Source: UTCHB3 sp964431385 (GTDB lineage: Bacteria > Bacteroidota > Ignavibacteria > Ignavibacteriales > Ignavibacteriaceae). Taken from it: a DNA stretch of 64,000 nt. The notes below the pieces were generated by a model. That model was not told where the DNA came from. It saw only the letters and a program-made list of their open reading frames with translations, and did not search any database. The translations under genes were made by a program, and so were the position numbers. The stretch lies in contig CAYSJM010000003.1 in the NCBI GenBank assembly GCA_964431385.1, forward strand, positions 1-64,000. Reading direction: 5' to 3'. Shown here piece after piece: positions 26,612 to 35,548 of this stretch (position 1 is its first letter; each line of letters opens with the position of its first letter).

Positions 26612-28581
26612 AATTCTTCTTCCAGTTCTCTCAACACTTCAACGGCGGAGATATCTTCAATTGAGGAAAGGTCACCAAGAACCACTCCGCCCGCTGCAAT
26701 TTCCCTAAGCAACCGCCTGACAATTTTTCCATTTCTGGTTTTTGGGAGTGCTTCGGTAAACCTGATTTCATCGGGTCGGGCAATATGACCAATCTCGACC
26801 ATAACATGATTGCGCATCTCTTCCTTAAGCAGAAGTGAAGGCTGAACATTCTCTTTAAGAGTTACAAAAGCAACTATCGAGTGTCCTTTAAGGTCGTCGG
26901 GTCTTCCAACAACTGCCACTTCGGCAACATCTTTATGAGTATGAAGTGCATTTTCGATTTCAAGTGTGCTCAACCTGTGGCCTGAGACACTCACAACATC
27001 GTCAACCCGACCGAGAATCCAGAAATAACCATCCTTGTCCTTTCGGGCTCCATCACCAGTGAAAAAATCACCGCCAAAACCAGCCCAATAGTCATCCTTA
27101 AATCTTTTTTTATTGCCAAAAACAGTTCGGGAAATTGAAGGCCAGGTATCCTTCAAAACCAGGAATCCATTTTCACCCGGCTTAACAGGTTTGCCTTGTT
27201 TATCGACTACATCTGCGAGAATACCCGGAAGTGGCAGAGTTGCAGAACCGGGTTTTAGTGGAGTAACGCCGGGAATTGGTGCGATCATAAATGAACCTGT
27301 TTCGGTTTGCCACCATCCGTCAATTATCGGACATCTCTCTTTACCAACTGTTTTGTAGTACCAGTACCAAACTTTGGGATTCACAGGTTCACCACCAAGT
27401 GCGAGAATTCGCAAACTGTCGAGTTTGTGTTTATTAACCCACTGGTCACCCATTCTCATCAAAGTTTTCACATAGGTAGGAGCTGTGAAAAAGATTGTAA
27501 CCTTGTGTTTTTCAATCAGTTTCCAAAATCTGTCAGGTTCGGGTGTGGTTAAAGCCCCTTCATACATCAGAATTGTAGCTCCGTTCAGTAGCGGAGCATA
27601 GAGCCCGTAGGTGTGTCCCGTAGAAAATCCCACATCCGTGGTGCACCAGTAGATATCAGTTTCCTGAATATCGAATATTAATTTAAATGTATAATAAGCC
27701 GCTATCATATAACCGGCTGTTGTGTGTAAGATTCCTTTTGCTTTACCGGTTGTGCCACTGGTGAAAAGTATAAAGAGAGGGTGCTCTGAGTCAAGATGAA
27801 CTGCACTGCATTCATCGGAAATCGAGACCATCAAATCATGCCACCAATAGTCCCTCCCCGGTACCATTTTTACGGAAGATTCATGAAGTCTTCTCAGTAG
27901 AATTACTGTCTTTACTTCAGGACAGCTTTCAAGTGCATTATCTACCGCCGGTTTTAGATAGATATTACTTCCTCTTCTTACTGCGAGATCGCTTGCTATA
28001 ACTATTTTAGCTTTTAATTCTAATATCCTGTCCTTTAATGCCTCGGCAGAAAAACCGGCGAAAACCACTGAATGAATGGCACCAATTCTTGCACAAGCGA
28101 GGAGAGCAATAGCAGTTTCGGGCACCATCCCCATGTAGATAATTACCCTGTCCCCTTTTTGAACACCTTTAGCTTTTAGAACATTTGCAAATTTTGAGAC
28201 TTCCTGATGAAGTTGAAGATATGTAAGGGTTCGCGTTTCTCCCGGTTCCCCTTCCCATATAATGGCAGCCTTATTGCGGGTGTGCCCTGAAAGGTGACGG
28301 TCGAGACAATTATAACTTAGATTGGTCTTTGCACCGACGAACCATTTGGATTCATAAGATGACCCCTCCCGCACATGACTCCAATATTTAAACCAGTGAA
28401 GTTCGTCGGCTACACTTCCCCAAAATGCTTCGGGATTTAGAACAGACTCCTTGTAAAGTTTTTTGTATTCATCCAGGGTTTTCACCAATGCCCGTTCGCT
28501 GAACTCTTTCATTGGGTGGTAAATCTTTTTTAAAGATGAGTTCATCTTTATGATTCGCTTTTTTTCTTTTTTGTCGTTCAT
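26608..28581 (-). CDS. acs: Acetyl-CoA synthetase (AMP-forming)
   Basis: A 657-residue adenylate-forming enzyme that activates acetate (or a similar short acid) to acetyl-CoA. The acetyl-CoA-synthetase N-terminal domain (EAFWGSVADELHWFKYW) is followed by TSGTTGKAKGILHTT (P-loop), the DIYWCTTDVGFSTGHTYG block, WWQTETGS, TGDGARKDKDGYFWILGR and the C-terminal PKTRNGKIVRR with the acetylatable catalytic Lys. The ATG at 28581 and one at 28545 are both possible starts; the N-terminal extension is lysine-rich. Propionate or another substrate cannot be excluded. Convergent with amt with overlapping stops. Confidence 0.95.
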   Translation of the reverse strand: MNDKKEKKRIIKMNSSLKKIYHPMKEFSERALVKTLDEYKKLYKESVLNPEAFWGSVADELHWFKYWSHVREGSSYESKWFVGAKTNLSYNCLDRHLSGHTRNKAAIIWEGEPGETRTLTYLQLHQEVSKFANVLKAKGVQKGDRVIIYMGMVPETAIALLACARIGAIHSVVFAGFSAEALKDRILELKAKIVIASDLAVRRGSNIYLKPAVDNALESCPEVKTVILLRRLHESSVKMVPGRDYWWHDLMVSISDECSAVHLDSEHPLFILFTSGTTGKAKGILHTTAGYMIAAYYTFKLIFDIQETDIYWCTTDVGFSTGHTYGLYAPLLNGATILMYEGALTTPEPDRFWKLIEKHKVTIFFTAPTYVKTLMRMGDQWVNKHKLDSLRILALGGEPVNPKVWYWYYKTVGKERCPIIDGWWQTETGSFMIAPIPGVTPLKPGSATLPLPGILADVVDKQGKPVKPGENGFLVLKDTWPSISRTVFGNKKRFKDDYWAGFGGDFFTGDGARKDKDGYFWILGRVDDVVSVSGHRLSTLEIENALHTHKDVAEVAVVGRPDDLKGHSIVAFVTLKENVQPSLLLKEEMRNHVMVEIGHIARPDEIRFTEALPKTRNGKIVRRLLREIAAGGVVLGDLSSIEDISAVEVLRELEEEF

Positions 28582-28629
28582 CTCTTTTTCATATTAAATT
28601 GCGTGTCAATTATCGTGAAACAGTACTTT

Positions 28630-29391
28630 TTATTTTCCGAAGAAGTACCTTAATGGCCTCTCCAAACGGTTAGCCCAGGCGGGTTCGTTGTGTCCGGCTC
28701 CACGATCGAAATAATAGTCGAAATTATCGCCGATTACATAACCTTTACTCGTTAGAAGACAGAACATCTTTTGAGCATCTTTTTTCCCATCTTCACCACT
28801 GTCCATATAAATTTTTACATTCCTTCTTTCCTGGGTAGAATCAAGCAACTTAAAAATTGCGTCATCACCAAAATAGAAGGAAGAAGAAAGGCAACCCGCT
28901 TTTCCAAAAACATGGGGGTATTTCCATACCATCCTCAATGAGCACAACCCACCCATCGATGAGCCCATAATAGCGGTCGCTTCACGGTCTGGAATGGTTC
29001 TGAAGTTACTGTCAATAAAATGTTTTAATTCTTCAACAATAAATTTGAGGTAGTTATTCCCCTTCTCACACTCGCTATACTCTTCGAGCCTGTCGTTGGT
29101 GTTGTATATGCCGACTATAATCACCTCTTCAATCAAATTTTGTTTGATAAGTCTGGTTGCAGTTTCATCAACTTTCCAATCATGTCCGGCAAAAGAAGTA
29201 GCCGGATCAACTATATTTTGCCCGTCGTGCATATACAAAACGGGGTAAAATCTGTTCCTGTCTTTTTTATACGACGGGGGAAGCCAAACGAGCAGGTCTC
29301 GTTCTAATATGGGATAACGGCTTCTGAATTTTCGATAATAAATTACCGAGCCAACTATTTCTGCCTTGCCGTTGTTTCTTCTATTAGCCAA
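28630..29391 (-). CDS. Esterase D/enterochelin-esterase-like alpha/beta hydrolase
   Basis: A 253-residue cytoplasmic-looking hydrolase of the putative-esterase (esterase D) family. The RDLLVWLPPSYKKD...YPVLYMHDGQN opening and the nucleophile elbow GSSMGG (Ser in IMGSSMGGL) are typical. The acid is likely in YMDSGEDG and the histidine in GAGHNEPAW. No signal peptide is visible. The start appears to be a TTG at 29391, with no closer ATG upstream of the conserved region. Substrate unknown; family members cleave siderophores, acetyl-xylan or phosphate-linked esters. Confidence 0.85.
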   Translation of the reverse strand: MANRRNNGKAEIVGSVIYYRKFRSRYPILERDLLVWLPPSYKKDRNRFYPVLYMHDGQNIVDPATSFAGHDWKVDETATRLIKQNLIEEVIIVGIYNTNDRLEEYSECEKGNNYLKFIVEELKHFIDSNFRTIPDREATAIMGSSMGGLCSLRMVWKYPHVFGKAGCLSSSFYFGDDAIFKLLDSTQERRNVKIYMDSGEDGKKDAQKMFCLLTSKGYVIGDNFDYYFDRGAGHNEPAWANRLERPLRYFFGK

Positions 29392-29552
29392 TCTTTATCG
29401 GGTTTTTCTTTTTTGTTGATAAATAATTCTTTGGATAGACAAATTAAGAACCTTTGAGTTGAAAAAAAAGGGATTTTAAGCTTTTTTCAAGATTGTTTTT
29501 TAATTTTTTGATTCGTGAATTTAATTTTTCTGTAATTTTCTCTTTTTTTTAG

Positions 29553-30326
29553 ATGAACCGGAATGAAATAATGAGTAAAAACGGCATTTTATGGACAGTA
29601 GCCGCTGTTGTAGTATTGGTCTTCAGTCTTGCACAACCACTTCTTACCGGGGCACAACCTGTCTCGGGCACAATCGGAATTGAAGGTAAAAAAATTTCCT
29701 ACTATTTCCCAAGGGAAGTGGAGAGTGGCGAAGATTATCAGTTCCTTATCAGAAATGATAATCAAAAAGTGACGGGATATTTTTTATATCAAATGAAAGA
29801 CGGAAAAGAAATTAAAAAGGAACTCAAGATTAGTGAAGGTACTCTCACAGGGGTTATTCCATCACAAGCACCCGGTTCTTTGGTCTCTTATACCGTCTTT
29901 TTACGATACGGCGACAAAGAAACTCAAATTCCGTACAAGACCACAGTTCAAACCGGTTTTACCGGAAAAGTCAGCATTATAATTAAAGTAATCTACCCCT
30001 TCTTCCTTTTCCTCGGGCTACTTTTGGCGTGCAGAGGAGGGCTCGAATATTTTAATCCTACACCAAAATTTAAACTCTACACCATATTCACAACAATATT
30101 CTTTATTTGTTTTGGATTTTTTATTGTTCCTGTTAAAAATTTTATGCTCCTCGCACCGGCACCCGGAGTTGTACTTGAACCTTCTGCAATGTTTAATTTA
30201 GAAAGTCTGTTTTATCCTCTTTTTTGGATAATCATAAGTATATTGGTATTCTTTAGAGTGAAATCAGGATTGGTACTTCTTGCGGGATCAATTTTGACAA
30301 TCGCCGGTTTTATTCTTTTAGGGTGA
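29553..30326 (+). CDS. Membrane protein of unknown function
   Basis: A 257-residue protein with an N-terminal hydrophobic segment (ILWTVAAVVVLVFSLAQPLL), an extracytoplasmic beta-rich domain of about 130 residues (GKKISYYFPREVESGEDYQF...), then four C-terminal transmembrane helices (IIKVIYPFFLFLGLLLA, IFTTIFFICFGFFIVPV, LFYPLFWIIISILVFF, LVLLAGSILTIAGFILL). An internal ATG at 29571 with GGAA upstream is an alternative start. I do not recognise the family. The stop codon lies inside the bidirectional hairpin at 30315-30344. Confidence 0.65.
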   Translation: MNRNEIMSKNGILWTVAAVVVLVFSLAQPLLTGAQPVSGTIGIEGKKISYYFPREVESGEDYQFLIRNDNQKVTGYFLYQMKDGKEIKKELKISEGTLTGVIPSQAPGSLVSYTVFLRYGDKETQIPYKTTVQTGFTGKVSIIIKVIYPFFLFLGLLLACRGGLEYFNPTPKFKLYTIFTTIFFICFGFFIVPVKNFMLLAPAPGVVLEPSAMFNLESLFYPLFWIIISILVFFRVKSGLVLLAGSILTIAGFILLG

Positions 30327-30344
30327 GTTTCCTCACCCTAAAAG
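30315..30344. terminator. Hairpin between convergent genes
   Basis: A perfect 13-bp stem, CTTTTAGGGTGAG at 30315-30327 and CTCACCCTAAAAG at 30332-30344, with a TTTC loop, lies between the ends of the plus-strand membrane protein and the minus-strand SpoIID-type gene. There is no clean T-run after it on either strand, so it may be a two-way terminator of modest strength or an RNA-end protector. Confidence 0.6.
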
Positions 30345-30352
30345 CTAAAATA

Positions 30353-31848
30353 TCAGTAGATTTTTACGAGATCGACACCTTTGTAGTAATGGAGTAAAAT
30401 CTCATCAAATGAGTACCCTTTTTCCGCCATTACTGCTGCCCCAATCTGGCAAAGACCAACACCGTGACCCCATCCGGCACCTCTAAGAAGAAATGCTGAT
30501 GGAACCCCGTTTACATTGTTTTGTGGTTCAACTATAAAAGCTGAAGAATAAAGATGTGAGTCGGAAAGAGCTCTGCGAATCTCCAGTTCCTTCCCGATTG
30601 TTATACTTTTTTTGGATCCATCAATCTTCAATTTATAAATTCTTCCAGATTCACCTCTTTTAAGTGGTGTCATCGCAAGAATATCTCCAAGATCAATTCC
30701 CAATTTTTTGTTCAACAGTTCCTTCACTTTTTCCTGCGACAATTCAACCTTCCACCTGTAAAAATCGACAGTTTCCTGATCGTAGTGAAGCAATACCTGT
30801 GATAGCACCGTTTTGTCTTTAGTGTTGCAAAATGCTTCGGGTTCTCCCAGAATCCACTTTACTGCGTTTTTTTCTTCTTTAAGTTCGGTTTCGAATTCGT
30901 CGGGTTCATACTTGTAGTCGATCACTTTTCCGAGATATGGGACAACCTTGTCTTCCCAGACGAACCCAAAAGCTTCAGAAACGCCGCCGCACGATTTTGA
31001 AAATCTGGCATCGCATATTTCATCACCAAGTTTTAAGACGAGACCTTTTGTTTCATCAACAGCTTTACTTGCAGCTTCGGTGAAAATTTTAGTGATCCCC
31101 TGGTACCTCTGACAGTGGTCGTCTGCACAAACATCAAAATCTTCGTGATCTTCCCGATCATACCACCGAATCAACTCATCATCAGTGGAGATCATTCCTT
31201 TTTCGTCGTTACTCAAATTTCTTTTGGTGTTCGATTGCTCAATCTGCGAAAGTAGCCAACTTCTTGAGATAACCGAATGGGCTTTAAGAAGGGAGACACT
31301 GCTTTTTGCACTCATTTCAGAAGAAATTACACTTTTAAGGTATTCTTCAATATTGATGATGTTAATAGCAGTTACTTTATCACCTTTTCTGATAAGCTTG
31401 AGGGCACCCTTAAAATTTTCCTTTTCTTTTCTNNNNNNNNNNNNNNNNNNNNNNNNNNNNNNNNNNNNNNNNNNNNNNNNNNNNNNNNNNNNNNNNNNNN
31501 NNNNNNNNNNNNNNNNNNNNNNNNNNNNNNNNTATCACCTTTTCTGATAAGCTTGAGGGCACCCTTAAAATTTTCCTTTTCTTTTCTTTCCCAGTGGAAT
31601 TGAACTCCAATTACCACATCCTTAATCATGAAGTGTTCACTCTCCGGGGAATTAGGTGTCAGTACAAAAGTTTCATCTTCTATGAGCTTTTTTCCTGATC
31701 CTTCAAGAACTAATTTTCCGTTCTTAATGCTGGCTTGAAATACCCCGCTGAAAAAATCTTCTTGATTATTGATGTAATAATCGCCGTAACAAGTAAAATT
31801 AATTACTGTATCAGTCAGTATGCCCACACTAATCAGTGGTTCGTCCAT
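30353..31848 (-). CDS. SpoIID/LytB-domain protein (split by false assembly gap)
   Basis: The gene is interrupted by the N-gap at 31433-31532. If the gap and one copy of the 55-base duplicate are removed, the frame closes perfectly into about 446 residues. The joined region reads GDKVTAINIINIEEYLKSVISSEM, the classic SpoIID opening; CADDHCQRYQG and the C-terminal GWGHGVGLCQIGA follow. SpoIID domains are peptidoglycan lytic transglycosylases that cut denuded glycan; in non-sporulating Gram-negative bacteria their role is in wall remodelling and is poorly known. I prefer the ATG at 31848 (AAGGA seven bases upstream) over 31905. No signal peptide is visible from either start, which is odd for a wall enzyme. 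Confidence 0.85.
31378..31587. other. False assembly gap 1 with duplicated 55-base flanks
   Basis: A run of exactly 100 N (31433-31532) is flanked by identical 55-base sequences, 31378-31432 and 31533-31587. This is the signature of a scaffolder failing to merge contigs that overlap by the assembly k-mer. Removing 155 bases restores an uninterrupted SpoIID-type gene. Confidence 0.93.
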
Positions 31849-31972
31849 AAAACAATCCTTACAATGTAAATCGAAATTTATATTTAAATATACAAAACCG
31901 TTCATAAAATTTTAATTATTCAGTAAAATTATCTTTTATATTTTTGTAACTTTCAAACAAAAAGTATTTCCA

Positions 31973-32884
31973 ATGAAGAAAAAAGTTAAAATCATCGGTT
32001 TCCCGATGGATCTCGGTGCCGGCAGGCGTGGTGTAGATATGGGACCCTCTGCTCTAAGAATTGCAAACCTGAACGAAAAGCTGCAAGAACTCGGTTACGA
32101 TGTTGAGGATCTTGGTGATATAGATATCGAAATAATGGAAACTCAGTCTGTTGGTAACGATAAGTTGAGGTATATCGATGAGATTGAAAGAACCTCCCTT
32201 CAACTGGCAAAACTCGTTGAGGAGACCCTCGATAAAGACGACTTCCCACTCTGCATCGGTGGCGATCACTCAATGGCTCTTGGCACTATTGGCGGTATAT
32301 CAGCTTATTGCAAAAAGAAAGGATTACGACTTGGTGTAATCTGGATTGATGCCCACGCAGATATGAATACAGATATTACAACCCCTTCGGGAAATATTCA
32401 CGGAATGTCTCTTGCCGCTTCAATAGGATTGGGATCACCGAGAATTACAGAAATTTATTCTCCTGCTCCCAAGGTGCTCCCGGAAAACGCAGTTATTATC
32501 GGAGCACGGAGCATCGACAGTGAAGAACGGCTCAACATTAAAAAAGCCGGGGTAACTGTTTATACAATGTCTGATATCGATAAACTCGGAATTCATCGGA
32601 TCACTTCAAGAGTACTTAAACAGTTTAAGAACAAAGTTGATCATATTCATGTTAGCTTTGATGTGGACAGTGTTGAACCAACCATAGTTCCCGGTGTTGG
32701 TACACCTGTTCCGGGAGGTTTAAGCTATCGTGAAGCTCACCTGCTTATGGAAACTATCGCTGAATGTGGGTGTATGTCGTCGTTGGAGGTTACCGAAGTG
32801 AACCCGATCCTCGATAATCAAAATGCTACCGCAGTTTTTGCGGTGGATTTAATCGCATCAAGTATGGGAATGAGAATTTTGTAG
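31973..32884 (+). CDS. rocF: Arginase
   Basis: A 303-residue ureohydrolase with the arginase length and pattern. The manganese-binding motifs are CIGGDHSMALG, WIDAHADMNT and SFDVDSVEP, and the guanidinium-pocket EVTEVNP is present. The N-terminal KIIGFPMDLGAGRRGVDMGPSALR is characteristic of arginases rather than agmatinases. It would release urea and ornithine from arginine in the cytoplasm. No urease or ornithine genes are adjacent. It is followed one base later by a small membrane protein gene, so they likely form a pair. Confidence 0.94.
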   Translation: MKKKVKIIGFPMDLGAGRRGVDMGPSALRIANLNEKLQELGYDVEDLGDIDIEIMETQSVGNDKLRYIDEIERTSLQLAKLVEETLDKDDFPLCIGGDHSMALGTIGGISAYCKKKGLRLGVIWIDAHADMNTDITTPSGNIHGMSLAASIGLGSPRITEIYSPAPKVLPENAVIIGARSIDSEERLNIKKAGVTVYTMSDIDKLGIHRITSRVLKQFKNKVDHIHVSFDVDSVEPTIVPGVGTPVPGGLSYREAHLLMETIAECGCMSSLEVTEVNPILDNQNATAVFAVDLIASSMGMRIL

Positions 32885-32885
32885 T

Positions 32886-33425
32886 ATGAACAATATTAAG
32901 CAATTTACAGCATTTGTCCTTCTTATCGGCTCCGTCATGTGGGGTCTGAAGGCATTTAGCGTTATTGATATAACTTTCCCCTTTATCTTCTCTTTTCTAT
33001 TTATTTTAACCGGATTAGCGACTGTGGTTGTGGTGTTTGGCAAGCATGACATCCCCGCCCTGATAATTGGGACAACGATGTTTTTGATAGGAATTCTGAT
33101 TTATCTGAATCAGAATTTCTACTCAATTCCGTGGGCAGATCTTCTTCTTCCAACAGCCATGTTTATGATCGGGGTAAATCTTATTGTATTGTTCCTCGAT
33201 AACCCCAAAGTACCCCAATTTCTTCTTGTTTCGGCTGTTTTTATAGGTTTTCCTTTCTTTTTCCTCAGTAACGAAGGCTCAATGACCGTAACATCGATGC
33301 TGGAAGCCATAGTTGAAATGGCAGCAAAATATTGGCTGATAATCTTTCTTGCAGCAATTTCAGTTACCTTTATTCTCATGCAAGGGAATATTTCAAGTAA
33401 GGATGATGACGATCAACTCAGTTAG
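32886..33425 (+). CDS. Small integral membrane protein
   Basis: A 179-residue protein with about six hydrophobic helices (FTAFVLLIGSVMWGL, FPFIFSFLFILTGLATVVVVF, ALIIGTTMFLIGILIYL, LLPTAMFMIGVNLIVLF, FLLVSAVFIGFPFFFL, WLIIFLAAISVTFILM) and an acidic tail (SSKDDDDQLS). It resembles the small LiaI/LiaF-type or DUF5668-like membrane proteins in pattern only. It starts one base after arginase. Its last eight bases overlap the convergent anti-sigma gene. Confidence 0.7.
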   Translation: MNNIKQFTAFVLLIGSVMWGLKAFSVIDITFPFIFSFLFILTGLATVVVVFGKHDIPALIIGTTMFLIGILIYLNQNFYSIPWADLLLPTAMFMIGVNLIVLFLDNPKVPQFLLVSAVFIGFPFFFLSNEGSMTVTSMLEAIVEMAAKYWLIIFLAAISVTFILMQGNISSKDDDDQLS

Positions 33426-34878
33426 TTTGAGCCTTCATTATTAACAATCCACTCATTATTACTGTATTCGAAGGTGTCTCACTTCCGCCAACATTTTCTT
33501 CTGTCAGAATAACCTTAAATGTACCCGTTTGCGACAGATCGGGTAAATTATTCAGTTCAAAAAATTCGATGTTTTGATCAGGAACATTAAGATTTCCCGC
33601 TTTTACATACTTCTCGCCCGTTTGAATCCAGAGCTGAAAACCCTTCCCTGAATTGAACGACATGATGTTTGTAAATTGCAAAAAACCTTTTTTCTCCTTC
33701 ACACCGTAGAAAAACTTGCCAAAAGTATCAGGAAAATCATCTGAACCGTAAAGATTCACCATTCCCGCAGTTTTCACAGAGCTGAAGAAGAGGAGTAAAT
33801 TCTGGTTCATTACCACAGTACTTTTAAGCAGCTCTGTTTTTGCCTGTGCAGTACCAAGTTCCTTAATTTTGGAATCAAGTTTATCTTCTGACGACTGAAT
33901 CATCGAGAACATGAAGTAAATTACGATAGAAAAGCAAATAACTATCGTAGCTACCACACCCCAAAAAGCAGTTGATGTGACACTTCCACTAACATCAATA
34001 ATGTTGCCACGAAAAGATTTTTGACTCTTGATCTCTTTTTCTTGTACATAGGACCCGGGAACCTCATCCGGTGCGACTGTGTTTAACTCTTCCTGAATTT
34101 CTTCCCCGACTTCTTTCTCAATTAGCTGCTTTCTTTGAGCCCTTCTTGGACTTATCGGGTGAGGGGGAGCATCCTCAATATCGGGTTCTTCAATACGAAT
34201 ATCATAATATGGCTGCTCCGGTTCCAGATGCTCCGTAGCATTATAATTCATTTCGGGAGCATCAGGCAGAAGCTCTTCCCGTGAAAGATCTGGCATAAAT
34301 CCACTTCCGGTTTCTTCATCGCTTTCAACTTCATCTTCAATTCGACCTGTGTTTGAATCAATTGGTCTTTCTTCCGGTTCGGGTCGTCCTTGAGGTTCAG
34401 CCACCCTGCCAACCATCTGAGTGCTGAGACCGGGTCGTTGGAATCCGGGCTGACGGTTTATTACGGGTCGAGCCTGCTCCGAACGAACGATATTGTAAGG
34501 ATCGATTTCTGGCGAATCGATCAGCTCTTCCACTTTTTGATCTGTCTCTTTTAAGGAAGAATCTTCTCCTTCTTCTACAAAACTGGTCAATTTGGTAAAA
34601 CTGATTGTTTTTCTGTCAGATGACCGAGACGGGCTTGAATTCCCAATCTCGTCTATTCGGGTGAGTATCCTCTCGATTGACTGCTGTGGGGGCTCTTTGG
34701 GGTTTATAAACGAAACCAGAAGTGCGGTCAGATTCTGATACTCTCCCAATTCCTGCCAGGCAAAATCTTCATTTGATTGCATTACATGAACAATCTCGAT
34801 AAAGTCTTCTTTATCCAACGCTCCAAGTGCAAATGCCTGGATCAGATTTTCATATTTTTTCTTCTCTTCGGTTGTCAT
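33418..34878 (-). CDS. RskA-like anti-sigma factor with long acidic linker
   Basis: A 486-residue single-pass membrane protein. The N-terminal ~70 residues (ENLIQAFALGALDKEDFIEIVHVMQ) resemble the sigma-binding region of anti-sigma-K factors. A long acidic, proline-rich cytoplasmic linker (about 100-295) follows, then one transmembrane helix (TAFWGVVATIVICFSIVIYFMF) and an extracytoplasmic domain ending in a RskA-type beta-sandwich (GFQLWIQTGEKYVKAGNL... VGGSETPSNTVIMSG). It overlaps the upstream ECF sigma gene by four bases (ATGA), the standard sigma/anti-sigma arrangement. The linker is much longer than usual for the family. Confidence 0.85.
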   Translation of the reverse strand: MTTEEKKKYENLIQAFALGALDKEDFIEIVHVMQSNEDFAWQELGEYQNLTALLVSFINPKEPPQQSIERILTRIDEIGNSSPSRSSDRKTISFTKLTSFVEEGEDSSLKETDQKVEELIDSPEIDPYNIVRSEQARPVINRQPGFQRPGLSTQMVGRVAEPQGRPEPEERPIDSNTGRIEDEVESDEETGSGFMPDLSREELLPDAPEMNYNATEHLEPEQPYYDIRIEEPDIEDAPPHPISPRRAQRKQLIEKEVGEEIQEELNTVAPDEVPGSYVQEKEIKSQKSFRGNIIDVSGSVTSTAFWGVVATIVICFSIVIYFMFSMIQSSEDKLDSKIKELGTAQAKTELLKSTVVMNQNLLLFFSSVKTAGMVNLYGSDDFPDTFGKFFYGVKEKKGFLQFTNIMSFNSGKGFQLWIQTGEKYVKAGNLNVPDQNIEFFELNNLPDLSQTGTFKVILTEENVGGSETPSNTVIMSGLLIMKAQTN

Positions 34879-35438
34879 CCTTCACCATGCAATAAATTGT
34901 CTCGTAATGAACCAAGTGCAATCCGTATTTTGGAATTGACGGTCTGAATTGGGATATTCAAATTTTTACTGATTTCCGATTGTGTGAAGCCGTAATACAT
35001 TCCAAGATAAATGACATGTTGCTGAGCTTCGGTTAAATTCATGAGTGCTCTTTCTATGTTTTCACTAATATTTAACCCCATTTCAAGGTCGAGTGGATCA
35101 ATCTGTGACGATAAGTGTGGCACAATGATATAATTTTCATAGTCATCTGAGTATGGGTCCATCTGGGTTGTGTTCCATTTTCGTCGTTTTGTATCAATCG
35201 CTTTGTTCCTTGCCAGGGTTATTATCCAGCAGTAAGCGTTTTGTGAATTCACATCGTAAAGACCTGCTTTATTCCAGATTATAAGAAATACTTCCTCAAA
35301 AGTAGTATCTGCAAGTGCTTCGTCTTCTATTATTTTGGTTACCAGAGCATAAACTATTTTGCTGTATTTTCGATAAATATCTTTAAAAGCGGCAATATCT
35401 TTTTTGGCTACTTTCACCAAAAGTTCATGGTCACTCAT
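34875..35438 (-). CDS. ECF sigma factor (SigK-like)
   Basis: A 187-residue sigma-70 family factor with only regions 2 and 4. Region 2 spans about 10-85 (FKDIYRKYSKIVYALVTKII ... TFEEVFLIIWNKA ... AYCWIITLARNKAIDTKRR). Region 4 is at about 130-180 with a helix-turn-helix (LTEAQQHVIYLGMYYGFTQSEISKNLNIPIQTVNSKIRIAL). It is likely held inactive by the membrane anti-sigma factor encoded immediately downstream. The 110-base space to the divergent DOMON-like gene must hold its promoter. Confidence 0.93.
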   Translation of the reverse strand: MSDHELLVKVAKKDIAAFKDIYRKYSKIVYALVTKIIEDEALADTTFEEVFLIIWNKAGLYDVNSQNAYCWIITLARNKAIDTKRRKWNTTQMDPYSDDYENYIIVPHLSSQIDPLDLEMGLNISENIERALMNLTEAQQHVIYLGMYYGFTQSEISKNLNIPIQTVNSKIRIALGSLRDNLLHGEG

Positions 35439-35548
35439 ACTTCGTCCAATCTGAATAAATCAATTTCGTTCAACTATAACTATTTTGCACAATCGTAAAA
35501 TACAAATTTACCAATTTTCAATCCCTTGTCAACTAATTTTTACACGAT

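Noticed and set aside
31372..31905. Separate short genes on each side of the N-gap (30353-31315 and 31372-31905)
   Set aside because: They are the two halves of one SpoIID-type gene once the 55-base duplicate and N-run are removed.
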